From: Providencia burhodogranariea DSM 19968
GTDB taxonomy: Bacteria > Pseudomonadota > Gammaproteobacteria > Enterobacterales > Enterobacteriaceae
Length of the DNA: 64,000 bases
Reading direction: 5' to 3'
Assembly (NCBI RefSeq): GCF_000314855.2
Contig: NZ_KB233222.1
Location: forward strand, 1,166,894 to 1,230,893
Position numbers and translations under genes: made by a program. Below, one piece after another: positions 18,775-28,404 of the stretch. Within the stretch, counting starts at the first letter, position 1. Every line of letters starts with the position of its first letter. The notes under the pieces are model-generated. The model saw only the letters and a list, made by a program, of their open reading frames with translations. It was not told the DNA's origin and made no database searches.

Positions 18775-20496
18775 ATGATAAAGGCAAGATTGTTTGTCTG
18801 GATGCCCGGTTTAGAAACGTTATTTAATTACCGTTTGGCTGACTTTGGTCCGGATATCAAAGCGGGTTTATCTGTCGCGGCAGTCGCTTTACCGGTTGCT
18901 ATCGCTTACGCGGAGCTAATGGGAATTAACGCCATCATCGGATTATATGCATGCATTTTACCTATGATCATTTATGCTTTATTTGGAACATCTAAGCAGC
19001 TGATCATTGGACCGGATGCAGCGACTTGTGCCGTGATAGCCGCAGCTGTCAGTCCATTAGCAATGGGAGATGATACCATTCGATGGCAGCTAATTATTGT
19101 CATGAGTTTAATGACGGGAGTGTGGTGCTTAATCGCCGCTCGATTTAGATTAGGAACATTCGCCGATTTTTTATCAAGACCTATTTTACAGGGCTTATTA
19201 AATGGTGTTGCATTGACCATAATTTTAAGCCAATTAGGTAAAATATTTGGAATTTCCTCATTACCGAGTGATTTTATCGAGCGCTTAATTGCTTTCCCAA
19301 TTGCACTCCTCGAAACACATATTCCTACTTTGTTAATGTCTGTAGCGACTTTGGCGATTATCATTATTATTAAAAAAAAGCGAAACATGTGGCCATCATT
19401 GCTAATTGCGATGGTATTAGCAACGATGGTGAGTGTTGTTTTTGATGTAGAGAAGTATGGTATCAGTATTGTTGGCGATTTAGGGGAAGGGCTGCCGTTT
19501 ATTACAATGCCACAATTTAATCCTGGGCTAATGCGTGATCTTATTACGCCATCATTGAACTTAGCCGTGATTAGCTTTGTGAGTTTTATGATGACAGCGA
19601 GAAGTTTTGCGAGCAAAAATGGTTACTCTGTTGATGCGGATCAGGAGCTTAGAGCCTTAGGAATGGCAAATATTGCCTCAGCCTTATCTCAAGGCTTTGC
19701 CGTTAGTGCGGCGAGTAGCCGTACTGCCGTCAATGACATGATGGGGGGCAAAACACAGTTGGTCTCGATAGTTGCGGCACTGGCCATTTTAGCAGTTTTA
19801 CTTTTTTCGGTTAATTTACTAGGTTACATCCCTATGCCAGCATTGGGCGTGGTATTAGTCGTTTCCACATGGTCATTACTGAGTTTTCGCAGTATATTTT
19901 CGATGCGAAAACGTAATAAAGAAGCCTTTACACTGTGTATTTTCACTCTCTGTGCGGTGCTTGTTTCGGGCTTGATAAATGGCGTTGGTTTAGCTGTTTT
20001 ACTGGGGTTGTTACAGTTTATTCGAGTTATTTTCCGACCAACAGATCAGCTTTTAGGGGTTGATGACCAAGGAATGTTACATTCTATTTCAAAAGATAAT
20101 GAAATTCAGCCAATTGAAGGGATACTGATATATCGCTTTAACTCCCCGCTGACTTATTTCAATGTGAACTATTTTAAAGAGCGGTTAAACAAACATTTAG
20201 ACAATCAACCCAAACGACCGGCATGGGTAATTGTTGATGCTGCGGTGAGTTTCACACATAACGATGTTAGTGTTTTTTTATCATTGAATGATATAGTGAC
20301 CGCATTGAAAGCGAAGGGCGTGACATTAGTTTTAGCAGGGCGTCGAACGTCGATAAATCGTTGGCTTGAGAAGAATAAAATCAATCGTTCTGATGATGAT
20401 TTGTTAGTAGTACCTGATATTTATTTTGCTATTCGTTTAATTCAAAGTAAGCAACAGATAAAAATGAAAGATGTGGACGAGAACGTCGAGTCATAA
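18775..20496 (+). CDS. SulP-family anion transporter with STAS domain
   Basis: 573-aa inner-membrane transporter. An N-terminal SulP module of about 11-14 hydrophobic segments (residues about 20-420) contains the family block LPVAIAYAELMGINAIIGLYA and SAASSRTAVNDMMGGKTQL. A cytosolic STAS domain (about residues 440-555, ILIYRFNSPLTYFNVNYFKE) follows. The substrate cannot be read from sequence; relatives move sulfate, bicarbonate or dicarboxylates. It is not DauA/YchM by sequence pattern. It is a single gene inserted between yciB and yciC relative to E. coli. The ATG has a weak Shine-Dalgarno. Confidence 0.9.
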   Translation: MIKARLFVWMPGLETLFNYRLADFGPDIKAGLSVAAVALPVAIAYAELMGINAIIGLYACILPMIIYALFGTSKQLIIGPDAATCAVIAAAVSPLAMGDDTIRWQLIIVMSLMTGVWCLIAARFRLGTFADFLSRPILQGLLNGVALTIILSQLGKIFGISSLPSDFIERLIAFPIALLETHIPTLLMSVATLAIIIIIKKKRNMWPSLLIAMVLATMVSVVFDVEKYGISIVGDLGEGLPFITMPQFNPGLMRDLITPSLNLAVISFVSFMMTARSFASKNGYSVDADQELRALGMANIASALSQGFAVSAASSRTAVNDMMGGKTQLVSIVAALAILAVLLFSVNLLGYIPMPALGVVLVVSTWSLLSFRSIFSMRKRNKEAFTLCIFTLCAVLVSGLINGVGLAVLLGLLQFIRVIFRPTDQLLGVDDQGMLHSISKDNEIQPIEGILIYRFNSPLTYFNVNYFKERLNKHLDNQPKRPAWVIVDAAVSFTHNDVSVFLSLNDIVTALKAKGVTLVLAGRRTSINRWLEKNKINRSDDDLLVVPDIYFAIRLIQSKQQIKMKDVDENVES

Positions 20497-20572
20497 ACAT
20501 AGGTGAGAACACTGACTAAGTTATTTGTTTACCATCAGAGGCAATGTTTTAAAACAAAGATTAAGCGATAAA

Positions 20573-20626
20573 AAACTGCACCTTAATTCGCTATTATTGT
20601 TAACGTTTGGGGTGCAGTCTAGTTTT
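20573..20626. terminator. Bidirectional terminator between the SulP gene and yciC
   Basis: AAAACTGCACC (20573 on) pairs with GGTGCAGT followed by CTAGTTTT. A stem of at least 8 bp between convergent genes has A/T tracts on both flanks. Confidence 0.65.
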
Positions 20627-20649
20627 AACCTAATTAACCCTGCGATTGC

Positions 20650-21402
20650 TTACTGATTTTTAATCAGCATATAAAGGCGATAAAAATAGAGTAATGCAAA
20701 CGCAGCAATAATGTTGTTAATTAAAAAAGAAAGGCCATTTGTAACAATATGATTTAGATTAAGACTGCTCACGACTAAACTGACGAGCATTTGTGTTGCC
20801 ATCCAAATTAATACCATTGGCAGAGCCAGACGCCAGTTTGCATAAGACATCTTCCAACTTTTACCCATCGCATTAAACGGGTTTACATTTTCACTTATAA
20901 GAATTGCAGGCGCTAAAGAAAAACCGATGGCAAGTACAACACCTGGAAGCACCATGATAGTAATGCCTAGCTGAACCAGTAACGAGCAGATTACTAATAG
21001 CAGAAGCATTGAAAGTGCTTTAGGTAAAGAGGCTAATAACGCTTGAGTACCAGTCATCTCCTCGCCGCGTGATAACCCTGAAATATACGATAAAACACCG
21101 CAAATCAGAATTAAACTACCAAAGGTAACTGAAAGAATAAGACCGAGTGAAACTCGAAGGATGCTGCTTTTATCTTCTTCAGAAAGGTCTTGCACCCAAT
21201 TTTGTAAGCCTGAATTACCTGCATCGATGAATTTGGTTTGAGCGTCAAAAAGAACACCAATCATCTGCGCATTTGGGATCATCATTGAGTAAATAACAAC
21301 ACTGACTGCTGTCGCTAACAGTATAATTGTGGATAGGCCACTCAACTGATTTTTAAAAAAGTTAATGCTATCACGGATGAGTGAGTTGGCCGAAATGGAC
21401 AT
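20650..21402 (-). CDS. yciC: YciC family inner-membrane protein
   Basis: 250-aa polytopic membrane protein (about six helices) matching E. coli YciC (247 aa; UPF0259): MSISANSLIRDSINFFKNQ at the N-terminus and LLYFYRLYMLIK at the C-terminus. In E. coli it acts with YciB in envelope homeostasis; mechanism unknown. The frame is open 34 codons upstream, but GGAG 8 nt before the ATG at 21402 and homology set the start. Confidence 0.9.
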   Translation of the reverse strand: MSISANSLIRDSINFFKNQLSGLSTIILLATAVSVVIYSMMIPNAQMIGVLFDAQTKFIDAGNSGLQNWVQDLSEEDKSSILRVSLGLILSVTFGSLILICGVLSYISGLSRGEEMTGTQALLASLPKALSMLLLLVICSLLVQLGITIMVLPGVVLAIGFSLAPAILISENVNPFNAMGKSWKMSYANWRLALPMVLIWMATQMLVSLVVSSLNLNHIVTNGLSFLINNIIAAFALLYFYRLYMLIKNQ

Positions 21403-21686
21403 GTAAATGCTCCTATCTACAAGCTGGACAAAATTTTCACGTGATTGTAACTGAGTATGTAGCGCATAGGTAGAGAAAGATGAGAAAAGACGTGTAGTTA
21501 GCAAAAAAGTTCAGAACTTATCTTCCACAAAGGTTATTGTAGGCGCTAATCATAACAATGTAGGGAAAGCGATTAAGTGTGATTGTTCATACGTCGCAGC
21601 AAGTAGTGAAATCAATGATTTGTATATTAATGTTACCCTTGGTTTTTTTTAATAACATTATGTTTTAAAACTAAAAAAATAAAAAA

Positions 21687-21698
21687 GTGACATGTCAC
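21687..21698. promoter_or_regulatory. Perfect 12-bp palindrome GTGACATGTCAC, copy 1
   Basis: Self-complementary 12-mer flanked by an A-run. The same 12-mer recurs at 32613-32624 within a longer palindrome upstream of rluB. It looks like an operator for a dimeric regulator, but I cannot name the protein. It lies about 290 nt upstream of yciC and 470 nt upstream of ompW. Confidence 0.4.
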
Positions 21699-22010
21699 GC
21701 TAAAATTGATTTTATCAATTTCGATAAATTATGCTTTCTAATTTTATCATTCATTTTGGGTGTCAATGGGTAAGGTAATTATATCTAATACAATCGTATA
21801 ACAAAACGGCTCATATTATGTAAACGACTTTGACCATCAGATTGTTGCGATACAGGAGCTTTGTTTACGATTTACCATCGTGATGAAATATTTGAGCATG
21901 GGGAGTTCAGACGTTACTTCATTAAATATGCATTTTGAATATATCTTATTAATGCTTGAAAATATAAACTGAATAACAATAATTTTTATTTAATGTATAT
22001 CTGATAAAAA

Positions 22011-22051
22011 TTGATCTGCATCAAAAATAAAAAGTCTATAAATGAAATAAT
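22011..22051 (+). promoter_or_regulatory. FNR-dependent ompW promoter
   Basis: TTGATCTGCATCAA (22011-22024) is a perfect FNR consensus, TTGAT-N4-ATCAA. A -10-like AATAAT at 22046-22051 places a predicted start near 22058, so the FNR site would be centred near -41, the class II activator position. In E. coli and Salmonella ompW is known to be induced anaerobically by FNR/ArcA. Spacing is read from sequence; the start site is inferred. Confidence 0.75.
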
Positions 22052-22168
22052 AATTCCAACCTAATCAGATTACGTGATTTTTATTAAAAGATGTGATCTT
22101 GATTTGAGCATTAAATAAAATTAAACAGTATATTTTATGCAAAATAAAATACAGGAATGGGATTAATA

Positions 22169-22807
22169 ATGAAAAAACTCACTGCGCTTGTCTTAGCAGC
22201 TGCGACTCTAGCGCCAGCTGCTGCAATTGCTCATGAAGCTGGCGACTTTATTTTCCGTGCAGGTACTGCAACCGTTCGCCCAAATGCAGGATCAAGCGAA
22301 GTATTGCCTGGTACTGGCTCTTTTGATGTTAATAATAATACCCAGTTAGGTCTGACATTTAGCTATATGGTCACAGATAATATTGGTGTGGAATTATTAG
22401 CCGCAACTCCGTTTGAACATAAAGTTGGAACTCCAGGTACAGGTAATATTGCGACAGTTAAACATTTACCACCAACATTGATGGCACAATATTATTTTGG
22501 AAGTAAAGAAGACAAATTACGCCCTTATTTAGGCGCAGGTGTTAACTACACTTTCTTCTTTGATGAAAAATTCAATAATACAGGCAAAAATTCTGGTTTA
22601 AGTGATTTAGACTTATCAAGTTCATGGGGCTTTGCAGCACAAGCTGGTATGGACTATATGCTGACTGAAAACTGGATGTTGAACGCCTCTTTATGGTGGA
22701 TGGATATTAATACTGACGTTAAATTTAAAGCCGGTGGCGAGCAACATAAAGTGGAGACACGCCTCGACCCATTCGTATTTATGTTTGGTGTTGGTTACCG
22801 TTTCTAA
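22169..22807 (+). CDS. ompW: Outer-membrane protein OmpW
   Basis: Eight-stranded beta-barrel outer-membrane protein with a narrow hydrophobic channel, linked to anaerobic and stress responses and a colicin S4 receptor in E. coli. It is 212 aa, exactly the E. coli length. The signal peptide MKKLTALVLAAATLAPAAAIA is followed by HEAGDFIFRAGTATVRPN. VELLAATPFEHK, HLPPTLMAQYYFG and the C-terminal VFMFGVGYRF, ending in the Phe required for BAM assembly, are present. An ATG four codons upstream is rejected: GGGA sits 6 nt before the MKKL start. Confidence 0.96.
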   Translation: MKKLTALVLAAATLAPAAAIAHEAGDFIFRAGTATVRPNAGSSEVLPGTGSFDVNNNTQLGLTFSYMVTDNIGVELLAATPFEHKVGTPGTGNIATVKHLPPTLMAQYYFGSKEDKLRPYLGAGVNYTFFFDEKFNNTGKNSGLSDLDLSSSWGFAAQAGMDYMLTENWMLNASLWWMDINTDVKFKAGGEQHKVETRLDPFVFMFGVGYRF

Positions 22808-22871
22808 TCGATTTTTGCAGGATGCATAACAGGTTTATACCTGACGCTAGGTGGATTGGAATAGCAGTAGG

Positions 22872-22903
22872 AAATCCGAGAATATATATTCTTGGATTTT
22901 TTT
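22872..22903 (+). terminator. Rho-independent terminator of ompW
   Basis: AAATCCGAGAAT / ATTCTTGGATTT stem with one G-T pair and a short loop, followed by TTTT. Confidence 0.85.
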
Positions 22904-23229
22904 GTTGGTGATAAATATACTTTAAATGATGTTGTGTTTTTATTAACTAAATTGTCTTGATGTTGCATGTTATGTTAATATTTTGTTTGTTTTTTTTGGT
23001 TGCGGTAATTTAATTAGATAAATGGTATTTAATAATTAACAAAGCGTGTTATGTTTTAATTATTTGTGAAAGGCTACATCAACATGACCATTTCAAATAA
23101 AAATACTAATTTCATAATAAAATATTTCAAGAATACTGATTATAATTATGGTGATATTTTTATCATGGCATGTAGTGTCTAGAGTGACATATAAATATAT
23201 TAGCGTGGATTTAGTCAGAATTAGGATAT

Positions 23230-23258
23230 AAATATCAGCCCATAATGAGCTGATATTT
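23230..23258 (-). terminator. Hairpin downstream of the BON lipoprotein gene
   Basis: Perfect 10-bp stem AAATATCAGC / GCTGATATTT with a 9-nt loop, 21 nt past the stop on the minus strand. The following U-tract is weak. Confidence 0.5.
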
Positions 23259-23279
23259 ATAATGAGAGCTGATTAGATG

Positions 23280-23594
23280 TTAGCGAATTTTCATAGAGTC
23301 AATAACGGATTGGACACCTTGAACTTTTCTGGTGGCTTCAATCGCTTTATTAGCATCTGCTCGAGAGTTAACGAAACCACTTAATTGAACTCGACCTTTG
23401 AAGGTTTCAACGCTTATTTGTGTCGATTTTAAATTCTTTTCACCCAGTAGAGCAGATTTTACCTTAGTTGTAATTACTGAGTCATCAATATAGCCACCTG
23501 TTCCTTCTGTTTTAGATGTTGGTGAGCAGGCAGCCAGAGATAAGGCCATAAACATAGCCATAAAAAGTACACTAATAGTTTTGAACAATTTCAT
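23280..23594 (-). CDS. BON-domain lipoprotein
   Basis: 104-aa predicted lipoprotein. The signal peptide MKLFKTISVLFMAMFMALS ends in the lipobox LAAC (Cys at about residue 23), followed by a single BON domain (about residues 38-104): DDSVITTKVKSALLGE, KGRVQLSGFVNSRADANKA, VQGVQSVIDSM. BON domains bind phospholipid and are found in OsmY and DolP, which carry two; this protein carries one. Ser follows the lipobox Cys, so Lol sorting to the outer membrane is expected. Aligned AGGAG and AAGG precede the ATG. Its specific role is unknown. Confidence 0.85.
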   Translation of the reverse strand: MKLFKTISVLFMAMFMALSLAACSPTSKTEGTGGYIDDSVITTKVKSALLGEKNLKSTQISVETFKGRVQLSGFVNSRADANKAIEATRKVQGVQSVIDSMKIR

Positions 23595-23783
23595 CCTTTT
23601 TCTCCTAATATTTCAGATTGCAAAGTACGTTGATTGTTAAGTAATCAAAAAAGAAATAAGTACGTCAGATGAAAACAGGCTAATTGACGCGACTAATCAC
23701 GACTGACAATTTTAGTATCAGTAGGAATAGGAAAAAATTCAACGTTAAAATTGAAATAAATTGTTATTAGATCGGAAAATTGG

Positions 23784-23815
23784 AAAAGTCGCCACACTGA
23801 TTAGACATGACGACT
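23784..23815 (-). terminator. Terminator at the end of the trp operon
   Basis: On the minus strand AGTCG(T)CA ... (TGG)CGACT forms a short interrupted stem followed by UUUU. It lies 18 nt past the trpA stop. Confidence 0.5.
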
Positions 23816-23832
23816 AAGAATATTTAATTCGA

Positions 23833-24639
23833 TTATTTCTGTGTAGCAGCCTTCATTCTAGAAACAAACTGTGTGAGCTCCTTTAACATTATGTCAGGGC
23901 GTTGAAGATTAGTTTCGATAATTTTTACTACAGCAGAACCTGAAATCGCACCCGCGGCGCCATTTGCAATGGACTCAGCAACTTGAGCAGGTTCAGAGAT
24001 CCCAAAGCCTTGCAATGCTGGAGCAGCCCGATATTTATTTAGCTTATTAATTAGATCGGTAAGTGGTGTTGCTGCACGTTTTTCTGTTCCCGTGACACCC
24101 GCACGAGATAATAAATAAGTGTACCCATGGCTCTGTTCACCAATTTCTTTTAGTAATGCATCATCACCATTTGGTGGGCAAATAAAAATAGGAGCAATAC
24201 CATGAGCCAATGCAGATTCACGGAATGGTTTAGATTCACACATGGGAACATCAGCAACCAATACGGAATCTACCCCAGCTTGTTGGCAACGTGAATAAAA
24301 ATGGTCAATACCATTACTAAAGACCAGATTTGCATAAACTAATAACCCAATTGGCATATCAGGATGAGTTTGTCTGATGCGTCCTAAGAGCTCAAAGCAC
24401 ACTGTTGGCGTAATATCACTTTTAAACGCACGCAAGTTGGCATTTTGAATTGTTGGCCCATCTGCTAATGGGTCAGAAAATGGGATACCAATTTCTAAGG
24501 CATCAGCACCACCGGCAATCAATGCATCAATTATTTTAAGTGAAAGCTCTGCATCAGGGTCACCTAACGTAACGAATGGAACGAAAGCACCTTGGTTTAC
24601 TCGGTTTAAACGATCAAACAGTTGAGTATAACGTTCCAT
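23833..24639 (-). CDS. trpA: Tryptophan synthase alpha subunit
   Basis: Cleaves indole-3-glycerol phosphate to indole and glyceraldehyde 3-phosphate, channelling indole to TrpB. It is 268 aa, the same as E. coli. The catalytic Glu and Asp lie in [19 protein letters not shown] (about residues 48-66). The phosphate-binding [10 protein letters not shown] and [12 protein letters not shown] segments are intact. The ATG overlaps the trpB stop by 1 nt (TAATG), with GGGAGA just upstream, so translation is coupled for equal subunit supply. It is the last gene of the operon. Confidence 0.98.
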   Translation of the reverse strand: MERYTQLFDRLNRVNQGAFVPFVTLGDPDAELSLKIIDALIAGGADALEIGIPFSDPLADGPTIQNANLRAFKSDITPTVCFELLGRIRQTHPDMPIGLLVYANLVFSNGIDHFYSRCQQAGVDSVLVADVPMCESKPFRESALAHGIAPIFICPPNGDDALLKEIGEQSHGYTYLLSRAGVTGTEKRAATPLTDLINKLNKYRAAPALQGFGISEPAQVAESIANGAAGAISGSAVVKIIETNLQRPDIMLKELTQFVSRMKAATQK

Positions 24640-25829
24640 TAGATTTCTCCCTTGCTTGTCAAAATATCGTGCACGGTAAAGATATCTTTATCGCCGCGCC
24701 CTGAAAGGTTAACAATTAATAGCTGCTCTTTGTTGGGTTCTTGTTCTGCTAATTTCAGTGCATAGGCAAGAGCATGCGAAGACTCTAGAGCAGGAATTAT
24801 GCCTTCTTTACGAGACAATAATTTGAATGCTGTTAATGCTTCATCATCAGTGATGGAAACATAGTCTGCACGACCAATACTATTTAAATGTGCATGCTGA
24901 GGCCCTACGGAAGGAAAATCTAGGCCTGCCGAAATTGAGTAAGATTCCTCAATTTGCCCTTCATTGGTTTGCATCATAGGGGATTTCATACCAAAGTAGA
25001 TACCTACACGGCCATGTTTTAGTGGTGCACCATGTTGCCCTGTCTCAATACCTAACCCTGCGGGTTCAACACCTATCAGACGAACATCTTCTTCTGGGAT
25101 AAAAGAAGCAAACATACCAATTGCATTAGAGCCGCCGCCAATACAAGCAATAACAGCATCTGGAAGGCGACCTTCTTTTTCTAAAATTTGTTGTTTTGCT
25201 TCATCACCAATCATCCGTTGAAAATCACGAACAATAGTTGGATATGGATGAGGGCCAGCTGCGGTTCCGAGTAAATAGTGGGCTTTATCATAGCTTCCAG
25301 ACCAGTCTCTTAGCGCCTCATTACAAGCATCTTTCAAGGTGGCTGAACCACTATGCACAGGGATCACTTCAGCGCCCATTAATTTCATGCGAAACACATT
25401 AGGTGATTGACGTTCAACATCTTTCGCACCCATGTAAATTCGGCACTTCATATTGAGGAGTGCACAAGCTAGAGCAGTTGCAACACCATGTTGCCCCGCA
25501 CCCGTTTCAGCGATGATTTCAGTTTTACCCATTCGTTTGGCAAGTAAGGCTTGGCCTAAAACTTGGTTTGTTTTATGTGCTCCACCATGGAGAAGGTCTT
25601 CACGTTTTAAATAAAGCTTGGTTTTTGTTCCTTCAGTCAAATTGCGACATAAGGTTAATGCAGTCGGACGACCCGCATAATTTTTTAGCAGATCGTGAAA
25701 TTCATTTAAAAATGCAGGATCACTCTGCGCTTCAATAAAAGCATCTTCGAGTTGATTAAGTGCTGGGATTAAAATTTCCGGGACATATTGTCCACCAAAT
25801 TCACCGAAATAGGGATCTAATTTGCTCAT
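24639..25829 (-). CDS. trpB: Tryptophan synthase beta subunit
   Basis: PLP enzyme joining indole and serine to give tryptophan. It is 396 aa (E. coli 397). The PLP lysine is in [17 protein letters not shown] (about residue 86). The phosphate-binding GGGSNAIG and the monovalent-cation/COMM region are intact. A second ATG four codons upstream opens the frame, but the internal ATG at 25829, with GGA 8 nt before it, matches family starts. A 189-nt gap separates it from trpC, unusual for this operon and occupied by a degenerate inverted-repeat element (25887-25988). Confidence 0.97.
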   Translation of the reverse strand: MSKLDPYFGEFGGQYVPEILIPALNQLEDAFIEAQSDPAFLNEFHDLLKNYAGRPTALTLCRNLTEGTKTKLYLKREDLLHGGAHKTNQVLGQALLAKRMGKTEIIAETGAGQHGVATALACALLNMKCRIYMGAKDVERQSPNVFRMKLMGAEVIPVHSGSATLKDACNEALRDWSGSYDKAHYLLGTAAGPHPYPTIVRDFQRMIGDEAKQQILEKEGRLPDAVIACIGGGSNAIGMFASFIPEEDVRLIGVEPAGLGIETGQHGAPLKHGRVGIYFGMKSPMMQTNEGQIEESYSISAGLDFPSVGPQHAHLNSIGRADYVSITDDEALTAFKLLSRKEGIIPALESSHALAYALKLAEQEPNKEQLLIVNLSGRGDKDIFTVHDILTSKGEI

Positions 25830-25886
25830 TTTATTTTCCATCTATTAAAGTAATATTTTTGTGTCATTGTTCAGTTTGGAGGTTGT

Positions 25887-25988
25887 CATCCCGTAATACA
25901 CCAAGCTATTTGGCTACAGTATTATCGATATTTTTTTTGGATTACTAACCTTGATTAGCTATCGGTATATTGAATTATTTAGGATATA
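25887..25988 (-). mobile_element. Decayed MITE-like element inside the trp operon (trpC-trpB gap)
   Basis: The plus-strand right end TTGAATTATTTAGGATATA (25970-25988) matches the right end of the intact element at 51771-51886. The left end CATCCCGTAATACACCAAGCT resembles its left end TATACCCGTTATATTTCAAGTT imperfectly. Size, about 102 nt, is similar (intact 116). This would explain the 189-nt trpC-trpB gap, against about 11 nt in E. coli. The right end is clear; the left end is tentative. Confidence 0.5.
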
Positions 25989-26018
25989 TTTCAAATGCCA
26001 GAGTCAAATTATTGACGA

Positions 26019-27380
26019 TTAAGATGCTAATAAACTGAAAACTTGGTTTATTTTTTGTTCGCTTTTGATTCCAGGTTCAATTTCAACGCCTGAATTAAAA
26101 TCTAATCCATTGCACAACAGTTTCGCAGCTTGATGGCAATTATCTGCATTCAAGCCACCAGCCACCATTACGCGAAACTTGCTATTCGTTGGAACCAATG
26201 CCCAATCAAATGATTGGCCGGTACCACCATGGCCATTATCGAGTAATAATAAATCGATAGGTTGGTCATCAAATTGCGCTAAATTAGGTTGTGACATATT
26301 GACGGCTTTCCATATTTCGCAATGTTTAGGTAGTATTGTGCGTAAATCTTGGACGTAGTTACCATCTTCACTGCCATGCAGCTGTACTGCGGACAAAGCG
26401 AGTTGTTCTACCATATGCGCTACAAAATCCACAGATTGATCACGAAATACACCAACATATTGCAATGGTACGGCATGGATAATTTGCCTTGCTTGTGACA
26501 CTGTCACTTTGCGTGGGGAATTATCTGCAAAAATAAGGCCACCATATGTCGCTCCTGCTGCAAAGGCAGCATTGGCATCTTGTACACGCGTTAAGCCACA
26601 CACTTTATGCTCACCAATTAACAATTTTTGTATTGCTTTATCAATATTGGTTTGTTCCATTAAAGCGCTGCCGATAAGAAAACCATTGGCATATTTACTT
26701 AGCGATTGGATATGCTGGTGGCGATGAATTCCTGATTCGCTAATTATAATTGTTCCTGCGGGCAATTTAGTCGCTAATACTCTGGTTCGATTTAAATCTA
26801 TTGAAAGATCGCGTAAATCACGATTATTAATGCCAACAACGCGGGCTTTTAGCTTAATTGCACGTTCAAGCTCTTCTTCATTACTTACTTCAGTTAACAC
26901 ACCCATATTCAATTGATGCGCAACCGCAGCGAGTGAAACATATTCTTCGTCATTCAGAACAGAGAGCATCAATAAAATTGCATCGGCTTGATAATATCTT
27001 GCAAGATAGATTTGATAGGCGTCGACAATAAAGTCCTTACACAAAACTGGTTGTTTAACAGTATTGCTAACGATTGTTAGATATTCCATATCACCTTGAA
27101 AATATTTTTCATCGGTGAGCACCGAAATGGCAGATGCATAGGGGGCATAAATATTAGCAATAACAGCAGGATCGAAATCTTCTCTGATCAAACCTTTAGA
27201 GGGGGATGCCTTTTTACATTCAAGAATAAATACCGGACGCTTTGCCGACAGTGCTTCATAAAAGCTGCGGTTCGATGGCTTAACTTCTTCAATGAAACTG
27301 TCTAATGGTTGTTTTGTTTTACGTTCAACAAGATAGATAAGTTTATCATCAACAATTTTCTGTAATACAGTTGCTTTCAT
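26019..27380 (-). CDS. trpC: Bifunctional indole-3-glycerol-phosphate synthase / phosphoribosylanthranilate isomerase
   Basis: 453-aa fusion. The N-terminal TrpC half (about residues 1-255) makes indole-3-glycerol phosphate (FILECKKASPSKGLI, VLCKDFIVDAYQIYLARYYQ, GINNRDLRDLSIDLNRT, IISESGI). The C-terminal TrpF half (about 256-453) isomerises phosphoribosylanthranilate (HKVCGLTRVQDA, AVQLHGSED, LDNGHGGTGQSFDW, VAGGLNADN). This is the enterobacterial fusion. The frame is open 17 codons upstream inside trpD, but AGGAAACAG and homology favour the ATG at 27380, 1 nt after the trpD stop. Confidence 0.97.
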   Translation of the reverse strand: MKATVLQKIVDDKLIYLVERKTKQPLDSFIEEVKPSNRSFYEALSAKRPVFILECKKASPSKGLIREDFDPAVIANIYAPYASAISVLTDEKYFQGDMEYLTIVSNTVKQPVLCKDFIVDAYQIYLARYYQADAILLMLSVLNDEEYVSLAAVAHQLNMGVLTEVSNEEELERAIKLKARVVGINNRDLRDLSIDLNRTRVLATKLPAGTIIISESGIHRHQHIQSLSKYANGFLIGSALMEQTNIDKAIQKLLIGEHKVCGLTRVQDANAAFAAGATYGGLIFADNSPRKVTVSQARQIIHAVPLQYVGVFRDQSVDFVAHMVEQLALSAVQLHGSEDGNYVQDLRTILPKHCEIWKAVNMSQPNLAQFDDQPIDLLLLDNGHGGTGQSFDWALVPTNSKFRVMVAGGLNADNCHQAAKLLCNGLDFNSGVEIEPGIKSEQKINQVFSLLAS

Positions 27381-27381
27381 T

Positions 27382-28383
27382 TTACTGTTTCCTTGAAGCA
27401 AGTGCAGTGACTCGAGCAAACGCGCGTCCACTACGAATAATATTTAAGGCGTGCTCGCTATTTTCTTTTAAATTTTCATAGCCATTGAGGCGCATCAACA
27501 GTGCCACGTTAGCTGCAACGGCAGCTTCATGAGCGGGCTTTCCGTGCCCCTGTAACAAGTTAGTGAGTAACACTCGATTTTCATCAGGTGTGCCGCCTTC
27601 TAAGTCAGACAATTGATAAGGTTCTAATCCAAAATCAGCAGCACCAAGTTGGTAGAAGGACAATTGTCCTTGGTTAAGTTCTGCAACCTGTGTGGTGGCA
27701 TGCAGTGAAACTTCATCCATTCCTCCACTGTGTACCACAGCTGCACGTGTAAAACCAAGCATTTGTAATGTTTTCGCGACAGGCTCCACGAGTGACTCTT
27801 GGTAGACACCAATCAGTGAAATTGGCGGGCGAGCTGGGTTGATCAGTGGTCCCAAAACATTAAATAGAGTACGTGTTTTTAATTGTGTACGAACGGGTGC
27901 AGCATGACGAAACCCACTGTGATATTGCGGTGCAAATAAAAAGCATACTCCTAATTCATCTAAAGCATCACGTGCGCTTTGTGCGCTTAAATCGAGGGAA
28001 ATACCAAAAGCTGCCAGCAGATCGGAAGAACCTGAGCGACTAGAAACACTGCGGTTACCATGCTTGGCAACTTTAATACCACATTCTGCGGCAACAAATG
28101 CACTTGCTGTTGAAATATTGATGCTATTTGCGCCATCACCACCTGTTCCAACAATATCACTGAATTGATAATCAGGGCGTGGGAAAGGTTGCGCGTTTTC
28201 TAAGCAAGCCATGGCTGCACCCGCAATTTCTTCTGGCTGTTCGCCACGCATTTTCATGCTAATCAAAACACCAGCTAATTGTGCTTCAGTTAGCTCACCG
28301 CGAATTATTGCATTAAATAAAATTTGGCTTTCTGATTGAGTTAGTGTTTGAGCGCGAAATAATTTATTGAAAATAGTTTGCAT
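27382..28383 (-). CDS. trpD: Anthranilate phosphoribosyltransferase
   Basis: Transfers phosphoribosyl from PRPP to anthranilate. It is a stand-alone 333-aa enzyme with the PRPP-binding [20 protein letters not shown] (about residues 77-96), [18 protein letters not shown] and the conserved [10 protein letters not shown]. In E. coli this domain is fused to TrpG; here it is a separate gene 21 nt downstream of trpG, as in Serratia, Yersinia and the Proteus group. GGAAGAGAG precedes the ATG. Confidence 0.97.
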   Translation of the reverse strand: MQTIFNKLFRAQTLTQSESQILFNAIIRGELTEAQLAGVLISMKMRGEQPEEIAGAAMACLENAQPFPRPDYQFSDIVGTGGDGANSINISTASAFVAAECGIKVAKHGNRSVSSRSGSSDLLAAFGISLDLSAQSARDALDELGVCFLFAPQYHSGFRHAAPVRTQLKTRTLFNVLGPLINPARPPISLIGVYQESLVEPVAKTLQMLGFTRAAVVHSGGMDEVSLHATTQVAELNQGQLSFYQLGAADFGLEPYQLSDLEGGTPDENRVLLTNLLQGHGKPAHEAAVAANVALLMRLNGYENLKENSEHALNIIRSGRAFARVTALASRKQ

Positions 28384-28404
28384 AATAGGTTCTCTCTTCC
28401 CTGG

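Larger units (their letters stand above)
21403..22168. other. Regulatory region between yciC and ompW
   Basis: 766 nt with no gene. It contains the palindrome GTGACATGTCAC at 21687-21698, a small hairpin AAATTGA/TCAATTT just after it, and a perfect FNR box upstream of ompW (22011-22024). E. coli yciGFE, which lie here in that species, are missing. Confidence 0.6.
22808..23279. other. Intergenic region after ompW
   Basis: 472 AT-rich nt. After the ompW terminator (22872-22903) I see no recognised gene. A 32-codon frame, ATG 23084 to TAG 23182, has AAAGG about 10 nt upstream and begins MTISNKNTNFIIKY; it is too short and AT-rich to call. A hairpin at 23230-23258 precedes the end of the BON lipoprotein gene. 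Confidence 0.5.

Noticed and set aside
18972..19616. 214-codon open frame antisense to the SulP gene
   Set aside because: Antisense shadow of a well-supported membrane-protein gene.
21702..21722. TTGAT-TTT-ATCAA as an FNR site upstream of ompW
   Set aside because: The spacer is 3 nt, not 4, so it does not fit FNR; it is better read as a small AT hairpin.
23084..23182. 32-codon ORF after ompW with an AAAGG upstream
   Set aside because: Very AT-rich, no recognisable motif; ORFs this short arise by chance in such DNA.
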